From IMG/VR virus record IMGVR_UViG_3300037809_000227, positions 1 through 24,148 of that record: a stretch of DNA of 24,148 bases. One strand, given 5' to 3'. Numbering within the stretch: the first letter of the stretch is position 1; every line of letters starts with the position of its first letter. Both the position numbers and the translations under genes were made by a program. The notes beneath the pieces are model-generated. The model did no database searches. It was given only the letters and a program-made list of their open reading frames with translations, and was not told where the DNA came from. Source of the stretch: a virus. This document shows, one piece after another, positions 1 to 7,683 of this stretch.

Positions 1-2
1 TA

Positions 3-2186
3 GATGATAACTTCAGTAATCTGAACACCGACAAGATTGAAGGCATTACAGGCGAATCATTAAGTGATTTAACTGATGTTAATGCAACAGCACCAACCGA
101 CGGACAAGCACTAGCGTACGACAATGCTACAAGCAAATGGACTGCACAAACAATTAGTGGCGGTGGTGGCGATGTTGTTAATGATACTACGCCACAGTTA
201 GGCGGCGACTTAGATGTACAGAACAATGTTATCACTACAACAGGTACTAGAATTACTATTGGTGATTCTACTAATAAACCTATTCGCTTTCAAGGCGATA
301 GTGGAAATCAACAATTATTTGAAATAACACCTAACTGGACAACAACAGACTCTGGTCGCCCTAATGCACTTATGCACACTCAATCATTAGTGCATAATGA
401 AGCAGTAACTAAACGAACTTTTTCATTATCTGCGGATGATGTAGCATCAGGTATTGACGCACGGGTTGAAATAACAGTGCCATATGGTGGTGGATTTAGA
501 CATGTATTAAAGGTAAGTGATGCTGGTGTTAAGATTGAAGATGCATACACATTGCCTACAACAGATGGTACTGCTAATCAAGTAATTGAAACAGACGGTG
601 CAGGTACATTAACTTGGGCAACACCTAGTGCAGGCGGTGCTTCAGCAGGCGATTTAACAGTTGACATGATGTTAACTAACACAAGTATGTCAGCGGGCGA
701 TGTTGTTGCATTACAAGGCAGTACATCAAATATAGTTGTTAAAGTAGGTGATATACAAACTATCACTGGTGTAGCATACAATGGACAAGCGGCAGGTAAT
801 CCTGCTAACAACTACTTATGTAACCGTACGCAGTTAACATCATCATTTGGTAATGCACTTGTACTAGTAGATGGTAGTGGTAACTTTAGTTTACATGAAT
901 ACACCGCAGACGGAAAATCAAGAACTGCAACTAGTAAATGGTACACTAACAACGCTTGGGAAAAACAACATGCAATTCAAGTATCACCTACAGTACCATC
1001 ATTAGTGTACTGTATTGGTAGTACCGTTGGTTGGGGTGGTGGAATACAAAACAAGGTAACAGCAAGAGCAGTTGACATTGCTTGGAATAATAATAGTTGG
1101 ACACATACAGCAGGTAGTGAATTTCAGATTAGTAGCGTTCAGCCATGTAGCGATAATGCGCTTGTTGATATTGAACCTACTTCATTAAAGTTTGCTACAT
1201 GTTATCGAGATGATACTAATTGTAATAATACACGCTACATGACATTGGGTACATTTGTTGATGGTGTTGCTAACCTAGGCGCACAAATAGTTGGAACAGA
1301 ATTTGATTTAACAACATCTTCATTAAATCTAAATCAGTGGGGTGATTTTCATTACCCGATATACACAACAAACGGTGACCTTTGGTTAATTCATCGAGAT
1401 GATATTAATGGTAATACACAAGCAACGCAGATAACCTACAATTCAAGTTACAATGTAACTGGATTAGGTTCTATTGGCAATATTACCAACAACCATTTTT
1501 TTGGGCAAATACTATCAGTATCGCGCGACCCACATAACGCAGACCATTTTGTTGCCGTGCATACAGGTGGTAACAACACAATGATAAGTTACTTTAGTAT
1601 CCTTGGAACTACAGTAACACCTATTAGTGATTTAACAGTTGTTAGCGGTGTTGAATTAAACGCATATCCATCATTTGAGTTCGACCCTATTAATGCTAGT
1701 TTAGGTATTTTAACTGGAAGAAATCAAAATCAAACCGGTAGACAAGAAGTTTACGGTATTGATATCAATCGTGGTACTAACACATTCACAGTAGCAGGTG
1801 GTTATCACTTGAATAGATACAACGATTCTAGCCCTGCAACAATTACACACTTCACCAATGCAACACATACGAATCTAATAATGATTTCAGAGCGTTCGTG
1901 GACACAAGGAATTGATGAAATTGGACTATTTCAAGTAGGCGGACAATCAAGTAATGTTAATAATGTAGTGCCTTTGGGCATCTTGCAAACAGGTGGTGCT
2001 CATGGTACTTTACAAACAGTTAGGTTAAAAGGCGGACTATCTACAATACATGCAGGATTAACAACTGGCATGATGTACGGTGTTGATAATACAGGTGCTT
2101 TAGTAGATGCTACTAGCCAAGGTTCAGTACACACGATAGGTAAAGCAATTAGTTCAACTTCAATCTTACAAAGGACGGATATTTAA
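3..2186 (+). CDS. Large tail fibre / receptor-binding protein, 5' end cut by window edge
   Basis: The reading frame is open from base 3 through an internal ATG at 372 to the TAA at 2184-2186, so 727 residues are visible and the true start lies left of the window; 372 should not be taken as the start. The visible N-terminal part has the fibre phrases LSDLTDVNATAPTDGQALAY, a Gly4 hinge and TTPQLGGDLD, which recur in long tail fibres of marine phages and precede trimeric beta structures. The middle is rich in Thr, Asn, Gly and aromatic residues with beta-propeller or lectin-like spacing, but I recognise no named domain. There is no catalytic signature. It probably acts outside the virion in host recognition. 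Its stop overlaps the next start (TAATG). Fibre identity is fairly sure; receptor and fold are unknown. Confidence 0.75.
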   Translation, partial: DDNFSNLNTDKIEGITGESLSDLTDVNATAPTDGQALAYDNATSKWTAQTISGGGGDVVNDTTPQLGGDLDVQNNVITTTGTRITIGDSTNKPIRFQGDSGNQQLFEITPNWTTTDSGRPNALMHTQSLVHNEAVTKRTFSLSADDVASGIDARVEITVPYGGGFRHVLKVSDAGVKIEDAYTLPTTDGTANQVIETDGAGTLTWATPSAGGASAGDLTVDMMLTNTSMSAGDVVALQGSTSNIVVKVGDIQTITGVAYNGQAAGNPANNYLCNRTQLTSSFGNALVLVDGSGNFSLHEYTADGKSRTATSKWYTNNAWEKQHAIQVSPTVPSLVYCIGSTVGWGGGIQNKVTARAVDIAWNNNSWTHTAGSEFQISSVQPCSDNALVDIEPTSLKFATCYRDDTNCNNTRYMTLGTFVDGVANLGAQIVGTEFDLTTSSLNLNQWGDFHYPIYTTNGDLWLIHRDDINGNTQATQITYNSSYNVTGLGSIGNITNNHFFGQILSVSRDPHNADHFVAVHTGGNNTMISYFSILGTTVTPISDLTVVSGVELNAYPSFEFDPINASLGILTGRNQNQTGRQEVYGIDINRGTNTFTVAGGYHLNRYNDSSPATITHFTNATHTNLIMISERSWTQGIDEIGLFQVGGQSSNVNNVVPLGILQTGGAHGTLQTVRLKGGLSTIHAGLTTGMMYGVDNTGALVDATSQGSVHTIGKAISSTSILQRTDI

Positions 2187-2374
2187 TGCAATTATTATTA
2201 AAAACAGACAGAGTGGTTATTAACTTCGCAGATGAAAATGCAGAAGGCGCATTTGATGCTTATTCAGATTTAATAGTCGTTAATTCAAATGCCACTGTGC
2301 CTAGTGATTACAGACCAGGTAAGTACTTGTTCACTAATGAATGGGTTAAAAACCCAAACTATACAGAGGGGTAA
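2186..2374 (+). CDS. Small protein following the tail fibre
   Basis: A 62-residue protein starts in a TAATG overlap with the fibre stop, with AAAGGA about ten bases upstream. It is acidic, has no signal peptide or membrane segment, and ends in a Gly-Lys-Tyr-Leu then Asn-Pro-Asn-Tyr pattern seen in small proteins that follow fibre genes. The tight coupling suggests it works with the fibre, for instance as a folding helper or tip subunit, but no family is recognised and this is inference from position. Confidence 0.6.
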   Translation: MQLLLKTDRVVINFADENAEGAFDAYSDLIVVNSNATVPSDYRPGKYLFTNEWVKNPNYTEG

Positions 2375-2377
2375 CTT

Positions 2378-3139
2378 ATGACATGGCCAACAATTACAGT
2401 TGATACAACAAACTTAGATGCAGGTGCAGATAGTCCTGCTAATGCTAGAGCAGACATTAAGCAAATGGCAGACAATGTCAATGCGATTAAAGATGAATTT
2501 GCAAATGGTGATGGTGCTAAGTTAAGCGCTATTGAAGCAAGTGCTACAGCAGACCAAACAGATGTTGAAATCAAAACTGCTTATGAAAATAATGCAGATA
2601 CTAACGCGTTTAGTGATACTGAACAATCTAAGTTAAGTGCTATTGAAGCAAGTGCTACAGCAGACCAATCAGATGCTGAAATCAAAACTGCTTATGAAAA
2701 TAACGCAGATACCAACGCTTATACAGATACTGATGTAAGCACATTGGGTTCTGCTATGCAGGGCTTAGTCGATGATACTACACCACAGTTAGGTGGTAAT
2801 TTAGACTTAAACGGCAATGCTGTACCACAGTCTTTACAATCACAGACAGGTACATCTTACACTGCAACAATTACTGATGCTGATAAGATTATCACAATGA
2901 ATAACGCAGGTGCAAATACAATTACTATACCTGCAAATAGTTCAGTAGCATATCCAAACGGCACTAAGTTAAACTTTATGCAACTTGGAACGGGTACGAC
3001 GACTGTAGCAATTACTACAGATACTTTATCCGTTAACGCGTTACTAACACTAGCCTTAAATGGGCAATACTCGATAGCAAGTGCATTGAAAGTATCAAGC
3101 ACTTCATGGGTAATATTTGGACAATTGGTCGCGGCATAA
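2378..3139 (+). CDS. Repeat-containing tail fibre protein
   Basis: This 253-residue protein is preceded by GAGGGG seven bases before the ATG. The N-terminal 50 residues (VDTTNLDAGADSPANARADI) form an attachment-type segment. Next come two near-identical 37-residue repeats built on KLSAIEASATADQ and IKTAYENNADTNA, a motif widespread in phage fibres and likely a trimeric beta or coiled stalk. A TTPQLGGNLDLNG element follows, matching the one in the preceding large fibre. The C-terminal 90 residues are beta-rich (ADKIITMNNAGANTITIPAN), like the capping domains of many fibre proteins. Its stop overlaps the next start (TAATG). Likely a side or accessory fibre; receptor unknown. Confidence 0.75.
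   Translation: MTWPTITVDTTNLDAGADSPANARADIKQMADNVNAIKDEFANGDGAKLSAIEASATADQTDVEIKTAYENNADTNAFSDTEQSKLSAIEASATADQSDAEIKTAYENNADTNAYTDTDVSTLGSAMQGLVDDTTPQLGGNLDLNGNAVPQSLQSQTGTSYTATITDADKIITMNNAGANTITIPANSSVAYPNGTKLNFMQLGTGTTTVAITTDTLSVNALLTLALNGQYSIASALKVSSTSWVIFGQLVAA
2517..2735 (+). repeat. Two tandem 111-bp coding repeats (37 residues each)
   Basis: The copies begin at 2517 and 2628 with CTAAGTTAAG and differ at only a small number of positions. They encode the KLSAIEASATADQ unit of the fibre gene. The high DNA identity points to recent duplication or gene conversion of a stalk module. Confidence 0.85.
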
Positions 3140-3900
3140 TGTTTATATCATTGGGCAGTATAGCAAGTTTCACATTACCCGCTAGCGCAATTGCTATGAC
3201 GGGTGGAACTGTAACTACTGATGCATCGTATACATATCATAAATTCTTAACAAACACGACATTAACCGTTACTGGAGCAGGTGAGGTTGAATACCTTGTT
3301 ATAGCAGGTGGTGGTGGTGGCGGTGATGGCGGTTTCGAAGAAGCCGACGGTGGAGCAGGTGCAGGTGGTTATCTATATGGAACAGGCATGTCATTATCAG
3401 TACAGGATTATACTATCGTAGTTGGCAATGGTGGAACAACACGAAATAACGGAACTAATTCATCATTCAATTCTATTGTAGCAATTGGTGGTGGTCATGG
3501 TAGTTGGTATGGTAATAATGCTGGCAGTGGTGGCTCAGGTGGTGGTGGTGCAATGAGTGGCGGTTCTGCTGGAACAGGTGTTTCAGGACAAGGTTACAAC
3601 GGCAGAAGTTTCGCATCATATGGAAAAGGTGGTGGTGGTGGCGGTGCAGGCGGTATGGGCGCAGCGTCAACTACAAACTACAAAGGTGCTGATGGTGGTG
3701 ATGGTCTTAACATACATTCTGCATGGGGTACTGCAACATCAACTGGTGAGGAAGGCGGATATTACGCAGGTGGTTCCAAAGGCCGAGGTAGCAACGCTAA
3801 TGGCACAAACGGATTAGGACAATACGCACACGGTGGTGGCGGTGATTACAACGGTAGTGGACAACCAGGTATCGTTATACTGCGATACCTGACAGTATAA
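3139..3900 (+). CDS. Glycine-rich virion/fibre protein
   Basis: An upstream in-frame ATG exists at 3106, but 3139 is preferred because it overlaps the previous stop (TAATG). This gives 253 residues. After a short N-terminal beta region, residues from about 55 onward (VEYLVIAGGGGGG) become a glycine-rich array that ends GQPGIVILRY near the C-terminus. That start-and-end signature is typical of the glycine-rich domain in phage tail-tip and adhesin proteins, which forms a polyglycine-II-like or sandwich tip. The N-terminal stretch MFISLGSIASFTLPASAIA resembles a signal peptide but probably is not one in a virion protein. Likely a host-contact tip protein associated with the adjacent fibre. Confidence 0.7.
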   Translation: MFISLGSIASFTLPASAIAMTGGTVTTDASYTYHKFLTNTTLTVTGAGEVEYLVIAGGGGGGDGGFEEADGGAGAGGYLYGTGMSLSVQDYTIVVGNGGTTRNNGTNSSFNSIVAIGGGHGSWYGNNAGSGGSGGGGAMSGGSAGTGVSGQGYNGRSFASYGKGGGGGGAGGMGAASTTNYKGADGGDGLNIHSAWGTATSTGEEGGYYAGGSKGRGSNANGTNGLGQYAHGGGGDYNGSGQPGIVILRYLTV

Positions 3901-3951
3901 ATATAATTTAACAAAACCCATTAAGCCTGGGGTTAAACAGGTTATTACAAT

Positions 3952-3957
3952 AAGGAG
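3952..3957 (+). promoter_or_regulatory. Strong ribosome binding site AAGGAG
   Basis: AAGGAG followed by AATTTAG and ATG at 3965. The same extended AAGGAGAA precedes the major capsid and major tail protein genes in this window, which suggests a high translation rate. Confidence 0.8.
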
Positions 3958-3964
3958 AATTTAG

Positions 3965-4363
3965 ATGTCAGCGGCAACTAATTATTTAGAAAATGAAGTC
4001 CTAGACCATGTACTTGGTAAAGGCACAACGGACTTTACAAGTCCAACTACATTAACTGTAGGTTTATTCACAGCAGTAGCAGACGGTGAAGCAGGGTCTG
4101 TAACAGAAGTATCAGGAAATGCGTATGCTAGAACAGCAGTAACATTTGGTGCATCTAGTTCAGGTTCAGCATCTAACAGTGCGAATGTTACATTCCCAAC
4201 TGCTAGTGGTGGTAACTGGGGTACTGTTACACACGCAGGTATCTACGATGCGACTACTGGTGGGTCACTTTTATTTTACGGCGCCCTCACTGTATCGAAG
4301 GTAATTACAGATGGGGACACCTTCCAGGTGAACTCTGGACAGTTGACAATTAGTTTAAATTAA
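3965..4363 (+). CDS. Small conserved phage structural protein, possibly abundant in the virion
   Basis: This is a 132-residue protein of a recognisable, widespread phage type. The N-terminus is NYLENEVLDHVLG, then LTVGLFTAVAD, an EVSGNAYARTAVTFG segment, WGTVTHAGIYDA and a beta-strand C-terminus. Members are usually annotated as tail fibre or structural proteins; their exact virion position is not well established. It carries one of the strongest ribosome binding sites in the window, like the capsid and tail-tube genes, so I infer many copies per particle. No catalytic residues are evident. It is separated from its neighbours by 64 and 12 bases, unlike the overlapping genes around it. Confidence 0.7.
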   Translation: MSAATNYLENEVLDHVLGKGTTDFTSPTTLTVGLFTAVADGEAGSVTEVSGNAYARTAVTFGASSSGSASNSANVTFPTASGGNWGTVTHAGIYDATTGGSLLFYGALTVSKVITDGDTFQVNSGQLTISLN

Positions 4364-4375
4364 TAGGTTAGTTCA

Positions 4376-5641
4376 ATGGCATTAATACTAGGTTCAATTA
4401 GTAATTATGTAGCAGACGATTATGTAGCATCAGGTTATATGACTGATGCTATGCATGTAAGTGCATCAACTTCAATTGATGCTATATTGAATCCTGTAGT
4501 GTATGTTTACGGTAGCGTTTCGCTACAAGCGAACTTCACAACTAGTATTAGTGCAGAAGTTGAAACTATTATTGAAGGTGCATTAGCGGTAACTTCACAG
4601 TTCACCAGTAGTATTAGTGCAGAAGTTGAAACTATTATTGAAGGTGCATTAGCGATAACTTCACAGTTCACGCAAAGTGCATCTGCTATATTGAATCCTG
4701 TAGTAGAAGCAGAATTATCATTAACTACGCAGTTTACTCAAAGTAGTACTGCAACGAATTTCATCACATTAGAAGCCGAAGGCAGATATGGGTGGGCTGA
4801 TGTTGCAGGTTGGGATAACTGGAATGTATGGCAAAATACATGGCTATTAACTTCACAGTTTAGTCAAAGCACTGGTGACAGTGGTATTGTGCATACATCA
4901 GGAGTTAATGTTAATTCTGCTTTAGCGTGGGATGCTAGTATTGTAGGTACTAGAGTGGGTGATATTGATTGTATCGTAAATACATCAATGTCCAATACTG
5001 CTACTGTAATACAGGGCGCAACTATTGGTGCTAGTGTTACATTTGGTAGCACATTAACTGCATCTAATATCACAGATACAACACTTGATTTAAACACAGC
5101 AGTAGGATTTACTGCAACGCCATTGCTAATACAATCATCGCCTTTGGCACTTGATTGTGAACTTAGTAAAGCATGTACAGGTAATGTTTCGCAATCAGCA
5201 GTATTAACTGTTGGTAGTGATACCACTTATGCATGTTCAATTGGCGGTGTGTTAACTACTGAAATTAATTGTAATATAACAGCAACACAAACAACAGACC
5301 CAGGGCTATTAATCGGCGCTGACTTACCAGTTGGTCTATTAACGAACTGGTCTGCTTTGGGTTCGCCTTTCCTAGGCACAAGTATTGCTGTTCCATTTGC
5401 ATTTAATTCAAATGTTAGTTCTGCTGTAACGAAATCAACTACCATCACACCTAGTGCTGAATTTAGTATCAACACACTGGGTGGCATGCAATACGCTGGA
5501 CAATTAATTATTAGTTCAGCGATGACTAGCACGCTTGTAGCAAGAGTTTACACAACAGACCTTACAAGATACTTGGTAGTTAAACAAGAAACACGAACAC
5601 TACGAGTTCCTGTTAAAAAACATTTGAGGGAAGCGGCATGA
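4376..5641 (+). CDS. Ser/Thr/Ala-rich repeat protein, probable virion surface component
   Basis: A 421-residue protein made mostly of alternating small and beta-branched residues. Residues roughly 35-125 contain about four units of 22 residues with the pattern x-F-T-x-S-x-S-A then E-G-x-L-x-x-T (two nearly identical: SISAEVETIIEGAL). Trp-rich stretches follow (WADVAGWDNWNVWQNTW, about residues 141-157), then degenerate repeats to the end. The composition fits a beta-solenoid or stacked-sheet virion fibre; a similar pattern occurs in large repeat proteins of marine phages. The C-terminal 25 residues are basic (RVPVKKHLREAA). It overlaps the next gene by four bases (ATGA). Function is not recognised beyond probable structural role. 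Confidence 0.55.
   Translation: MALILGSISNYVADDYVASGYMTDAMHVSASTSIDAILNPVVYVYGSVSLQANFTTSISAEVETIIEGALAVTSQFTSSISAEVETIIEGALAITSQFTQSASAILNPVVEAELSLTTQFTQSSTATNFITLEAEGRYGWADVAGWDNWNVWQNTWLLTSQFSQSTGDSGIVHTSGVNVNSALAWDASIVGTRVGDIDCIVNTSMSNTATVIQGATIGASVTFGSTLTASNITDTTLDLNTAVGFTATPLLIQSSPLALDCELSKACTGNVSQSAVLTVGSDTTYACSIGGVLTTEINCNITATQTTDPGLLIGADLPVGLLTNWSALGSPFLGTSIAVPFAFNSNVSSAVTKSTTITPSAEFSINTLGGMQYAGQLIISSAMTSTLVARVYTTDLTRYLVVKQETRTLRVPVKKHLREAA
4544..4675 (+). repeat. Two tandem 66-bp repeats (22 residues each)
   Basis: Copies begin at 4544 and 4610 with AGTATTAGTGCAGAAG and are almost identical for most of their length. Flanking protein sequence shows two or more diverged units in the same phase. 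Confidence 0.85.
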
Positions 5642-5967
5642 GTACAGGTTTTAACAAAGACAGAATAGGTGCATACATTGACAAAGACCCACAATCAACA
5701 TTAGATTACACAGTTGATTGGAGTAGTTGGATTAACACAGCAGACACCCTTTCGACAAGCACATGGGCTATTGAAACAATTGCAGGTGATGCATCCCCAT
5801 TAGCAAGCACATCAACAGCATTAGATACCACGAATCATTTAACACATGTTTGGGTAACTGCTGGTACTGCTGGTGATAATTACCGAATAACCAACACTGT
5901 TACAACTGTAGCAGGTCTTACCGAAGAACGCTATTTCCGTATCTTTGTTAAAGATAGGACAATCTAA
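5638..5967 (+). CDS. Small beta-sandwich-type conserved phage protein
   Basis: A 109-residue protein starting in an ATGA overlap, with GAGGGA upstream. The pattern KDPQSTLDYTVDWSSW, then TSTWAIETIAGD, HLTHVWVTAGTAGDNYRITN and a terminal RYFRIFVKD is that of a small Ig-like or beta-sandwich protein common beside head and packaging genes of tailed phages. It is often left as hypothetical; a capsid or fibre accessory role is possible. It ends in a TAATG junction with the small terminase gene, so it is likely co-translated with packaging genes. Confidence 0.6.
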   Translation: MSTGFNKDRIGAYIDKDPQSTLDYTVDWSSWINTADTLSTSTWAIETIAGDASPLASTSTALDTTNHLTHVWVTAGTAGDNYRITNTVTTVAGLTEERYFRIFVKDRTI

Positions 5968-6335
5968 TGTCAGTTAAAAAGGTCACGAAACCTTATCAAG
6001 TTGTCAAGAACGGCATCGAGTTTAAATCGAAGCGTAAGGGTAAAGTAATTATTTCTGAAGAAGAAGTGCGTATGTTATCAAGGCTACATTGCCCACTATC
6101 AGACATAGCAAGATACTTCGATGTGCCTAAAGAAACACTTTACGGGCATTTCAAAGTCATGATTGATGAAGAAAAAGAACGAACTAAACAGAAGTTAAGA
6201 GCCAAACAACTAGACGAAGCGTACAACGGCAATACAACACTGCTTATTTGGTTAGGAAAACAAATGTTAGGTCAAACAGACCAAGGTCCTAAAGACGATG
6301 ATGATAAGTTGCCGTTACCTTGGAAGGATGACTAA
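5967..6335 (+). CDS. terS: Terminase small subunit (DNA-packaging recognition)
   Basis: This 122-residue protein lies directly upstream of the large terminase. It has a basic N-terminal arm, a helix-turn-helix at about residues 43-62 (PLSDIARYFDVPKETLYGHF), a charged helix and the C-terminal phrase LIWLGKQMLGQTD, typical of small terminase subunits of this group. It ends in an Asp/Lys-rich tail that probably contacts the large subunit. The protein should bind the packaging site of the genome concatemer and regulate the motor. Length is short but within the range for these subunits. Start and stop both lie in TAATG overlaps. Confidence 0.8.
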   Translation: MSVKKVTKPYQVVKNGIEFKSKRKGKVIISEEEVRMLSRLHCPLSDIARYFDVPKETLYGHFKVMIDEEKERTKQKLRAKQLDEAYNGNTTLLIWLGKQMLGQTDQGPKDDDDKLPLPWKDD

Positions 6336-6421
6336 TGTACACAGTTAATGTTGGTACTAAAGAACATCCTGTATGGTGCGAAGTACAGCACATCGTGAAG
6401 AAGGAAAACAAATGCCACTAA
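6335..6421 (+). CDS. Possible 28-residue peptide between terminase subunits
   Basis: An ATG overlapping the small terminase stop (TAATG) opens a 28-codon frame that ends at TAA 6419-6421, inside the start of the large terminase. Its product begins MYTVNVGTKEHPVWCEVQ and has two Cys and two His residues. It may be a real small protein or a coupling leader carrying ribosomes to the large terminase start. Nothing else supports it. Confidence 0.35.
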   Translation: MYTVNVGTKEHPVWCEVQHIVKKENKCH

Positions 6422-7653
6422 GTTCAGGACAATCTACAATTACAGGTTCTGATGCTCGATTCAAAGTAGTAGTTGCTGGTAGACGATTTGGTAAGACATA
6501 CTTAGCAATGCGGGAAATTGCTAAACATGCACGATTGCCTAACAAGACTACTTTTTATGTGGCGCCTACATACAGACAAGCAAAGCAAACGGTGTGGAAG
6601 CCGTTAAAGAATAAGTTACAAGCCCTTAATTGGATTGGCAAAGTTAATGAGTCTGAGTTAACAGTTGAGTTAGTTAACGGTAGTACTATTAGTTTACGAG
6701 GAGCGGATAACTTCGATTCATTGCGTGGTGTTGGATTAGACCACTTAATAATGGACGAGTTTTCTTATACAAAGAGGGAAGCATGGACTGAAGTGTTACG
6801 ACCTACACTATCAGACACTAACGGCAGTGCAATGTTTATTACTACGCCTGCTGGCCAAGGTAATTGGTCGTTTGATATGTTCCAAAAAGGTCAACAAGAA
6901 GATGATAAAGAATGGGCATCATGGCAATTCACAACATTAGAAGGTGGTCGAGTTTCAGAAGATGAAATCGAGCAAGCAAGGAGAGATTTAGATGATAGGA
7001 CATTCCGTCAAGAATATGAAGCGAGTTTCGAAACTTACTCAGGTCAAATCTATTATAACTTTACTACGAAAACGCACATTAAGCAAGCAAAGTTTAATAC
7101 AACAGACATTAAAGAGTTACATATTGGATGCGACTTCAATGTCAACCCGATTAGTGCAGGCGTTGCAATTAAAACTAAAGAAGGTTTACATTTATTTGAT
7201 GAAGTAATCATCTACTCTAGCAACACAGATGAACTTGTACAAGAGATTAAAACACGCTACCCAACACAGCGTATTGTAATTTACCCAGACCCAGCAGGCG
7301 CTCAGCGTAAGACTAGCGCAGGTGGTAGAACAGATATTTCAATATTACAGAATGCAGGGTTTGTTGTCAAGTATAAGAAGAAGCACCCACCTGTGCGAGA
7401 TAGAATCAATGCAGTTAATTCGGCATTAGAATCGAGTGATGGTACTGTTAGGGTACGAATTGATGCTAAGTGTAAGCATGTTATTAAAGGCTTGCAGAAA
7501 CAAATTTACAAAGAAGGCACTCAAGTACCTGATAAAAATTCAGGCTATGACCACACTAACGATGCTATTGGGTACATGATTGAATATTTGTACCCAATTC
7601 GCAAAGAAGTACCAAAGTACGCACAAAGTACTTGGGGCGTAGGCACAATTTAA
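6412..7653 (+). CDS. terL: Terminase large subunit (packaging ATPase and nuclease)
   Basis: I choose the ATG at 6412 (413 residues) over the in-frame ATG at 6373 because AAGGA lies about six bases upstream and the ATPase domain begins at once. The Walker A is AGRRFGKT (residues 22-29). Walker B is LIMDE (acidic pair 115-116). The coupling motif is TTP (144-146). The C-terminal RNase-H-like nuclease shows GCDFNVNP (Asp241), YPDPAG (Asp293) and DHTNDA (380-385), giving a plausible metal-binding Asp triad at 241, 293 and 384. The protein translocates phage DNA into the prohead through the portal and cuts the concatemer. Length is normal for a compact terminase. Confidence 0.93.
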   Translation: MPLSSGQSTITGSDARFKVVVAGRRFGKTYLAMREIAKHARLPNKTTFYVAPTYRQAKQTVWKPLKNKLQALNWIGKVNESELTVELVNGSTISLRGADNFDSLRGVGLDHLIMDEFSYTKREAWTEVLRPTLSDTNGSAMFITTPAGQGNWSFDMFQKGQQEDDKEWASWQFTTLEGGRVSEDEIEQARRDLDDRTFRQEYEASFETYSGQIYYNFTTKTHIKQAKFNTTDIKELHIGCDFNVNPISAGVAIKTKEGLHLFDEVIIYSSNTDELVQEIKTRYPTQRIVIYPDPAGAQRKTSAGGRTDISILQNAGFVVKYKKKHPPVRDRINAVNSALESSDGTVRVRIDAKCKHVIKGLQKQIYKEGTQVPDKNSGYDHTNDAIGYMIEYLYPIRKEVPKYAQSTWGVGTI

Positions 7654-7683
7654 ATAAATATCACAAACATAAAGGTTATCGAC

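Noticed and set aside
372-374. ATG at 372 as the start of the first fibre gene
   Set aside because: The frame is open and fibre-like all the way back to base 3, so the gene begins outside the window.
3139-3195. N-terminal signal peptide on the glycine-rich protein
   Set aside because: The hydrophobic stretch lacks a positively charged start, and the gene lies among virion components assembled in the cytoplasm.
3557-3817. Alternative + frame inside the glycine-rich gene
   Set aside because: GGT-rich DNA keeps other frames open; product is a Val-rich artefact.
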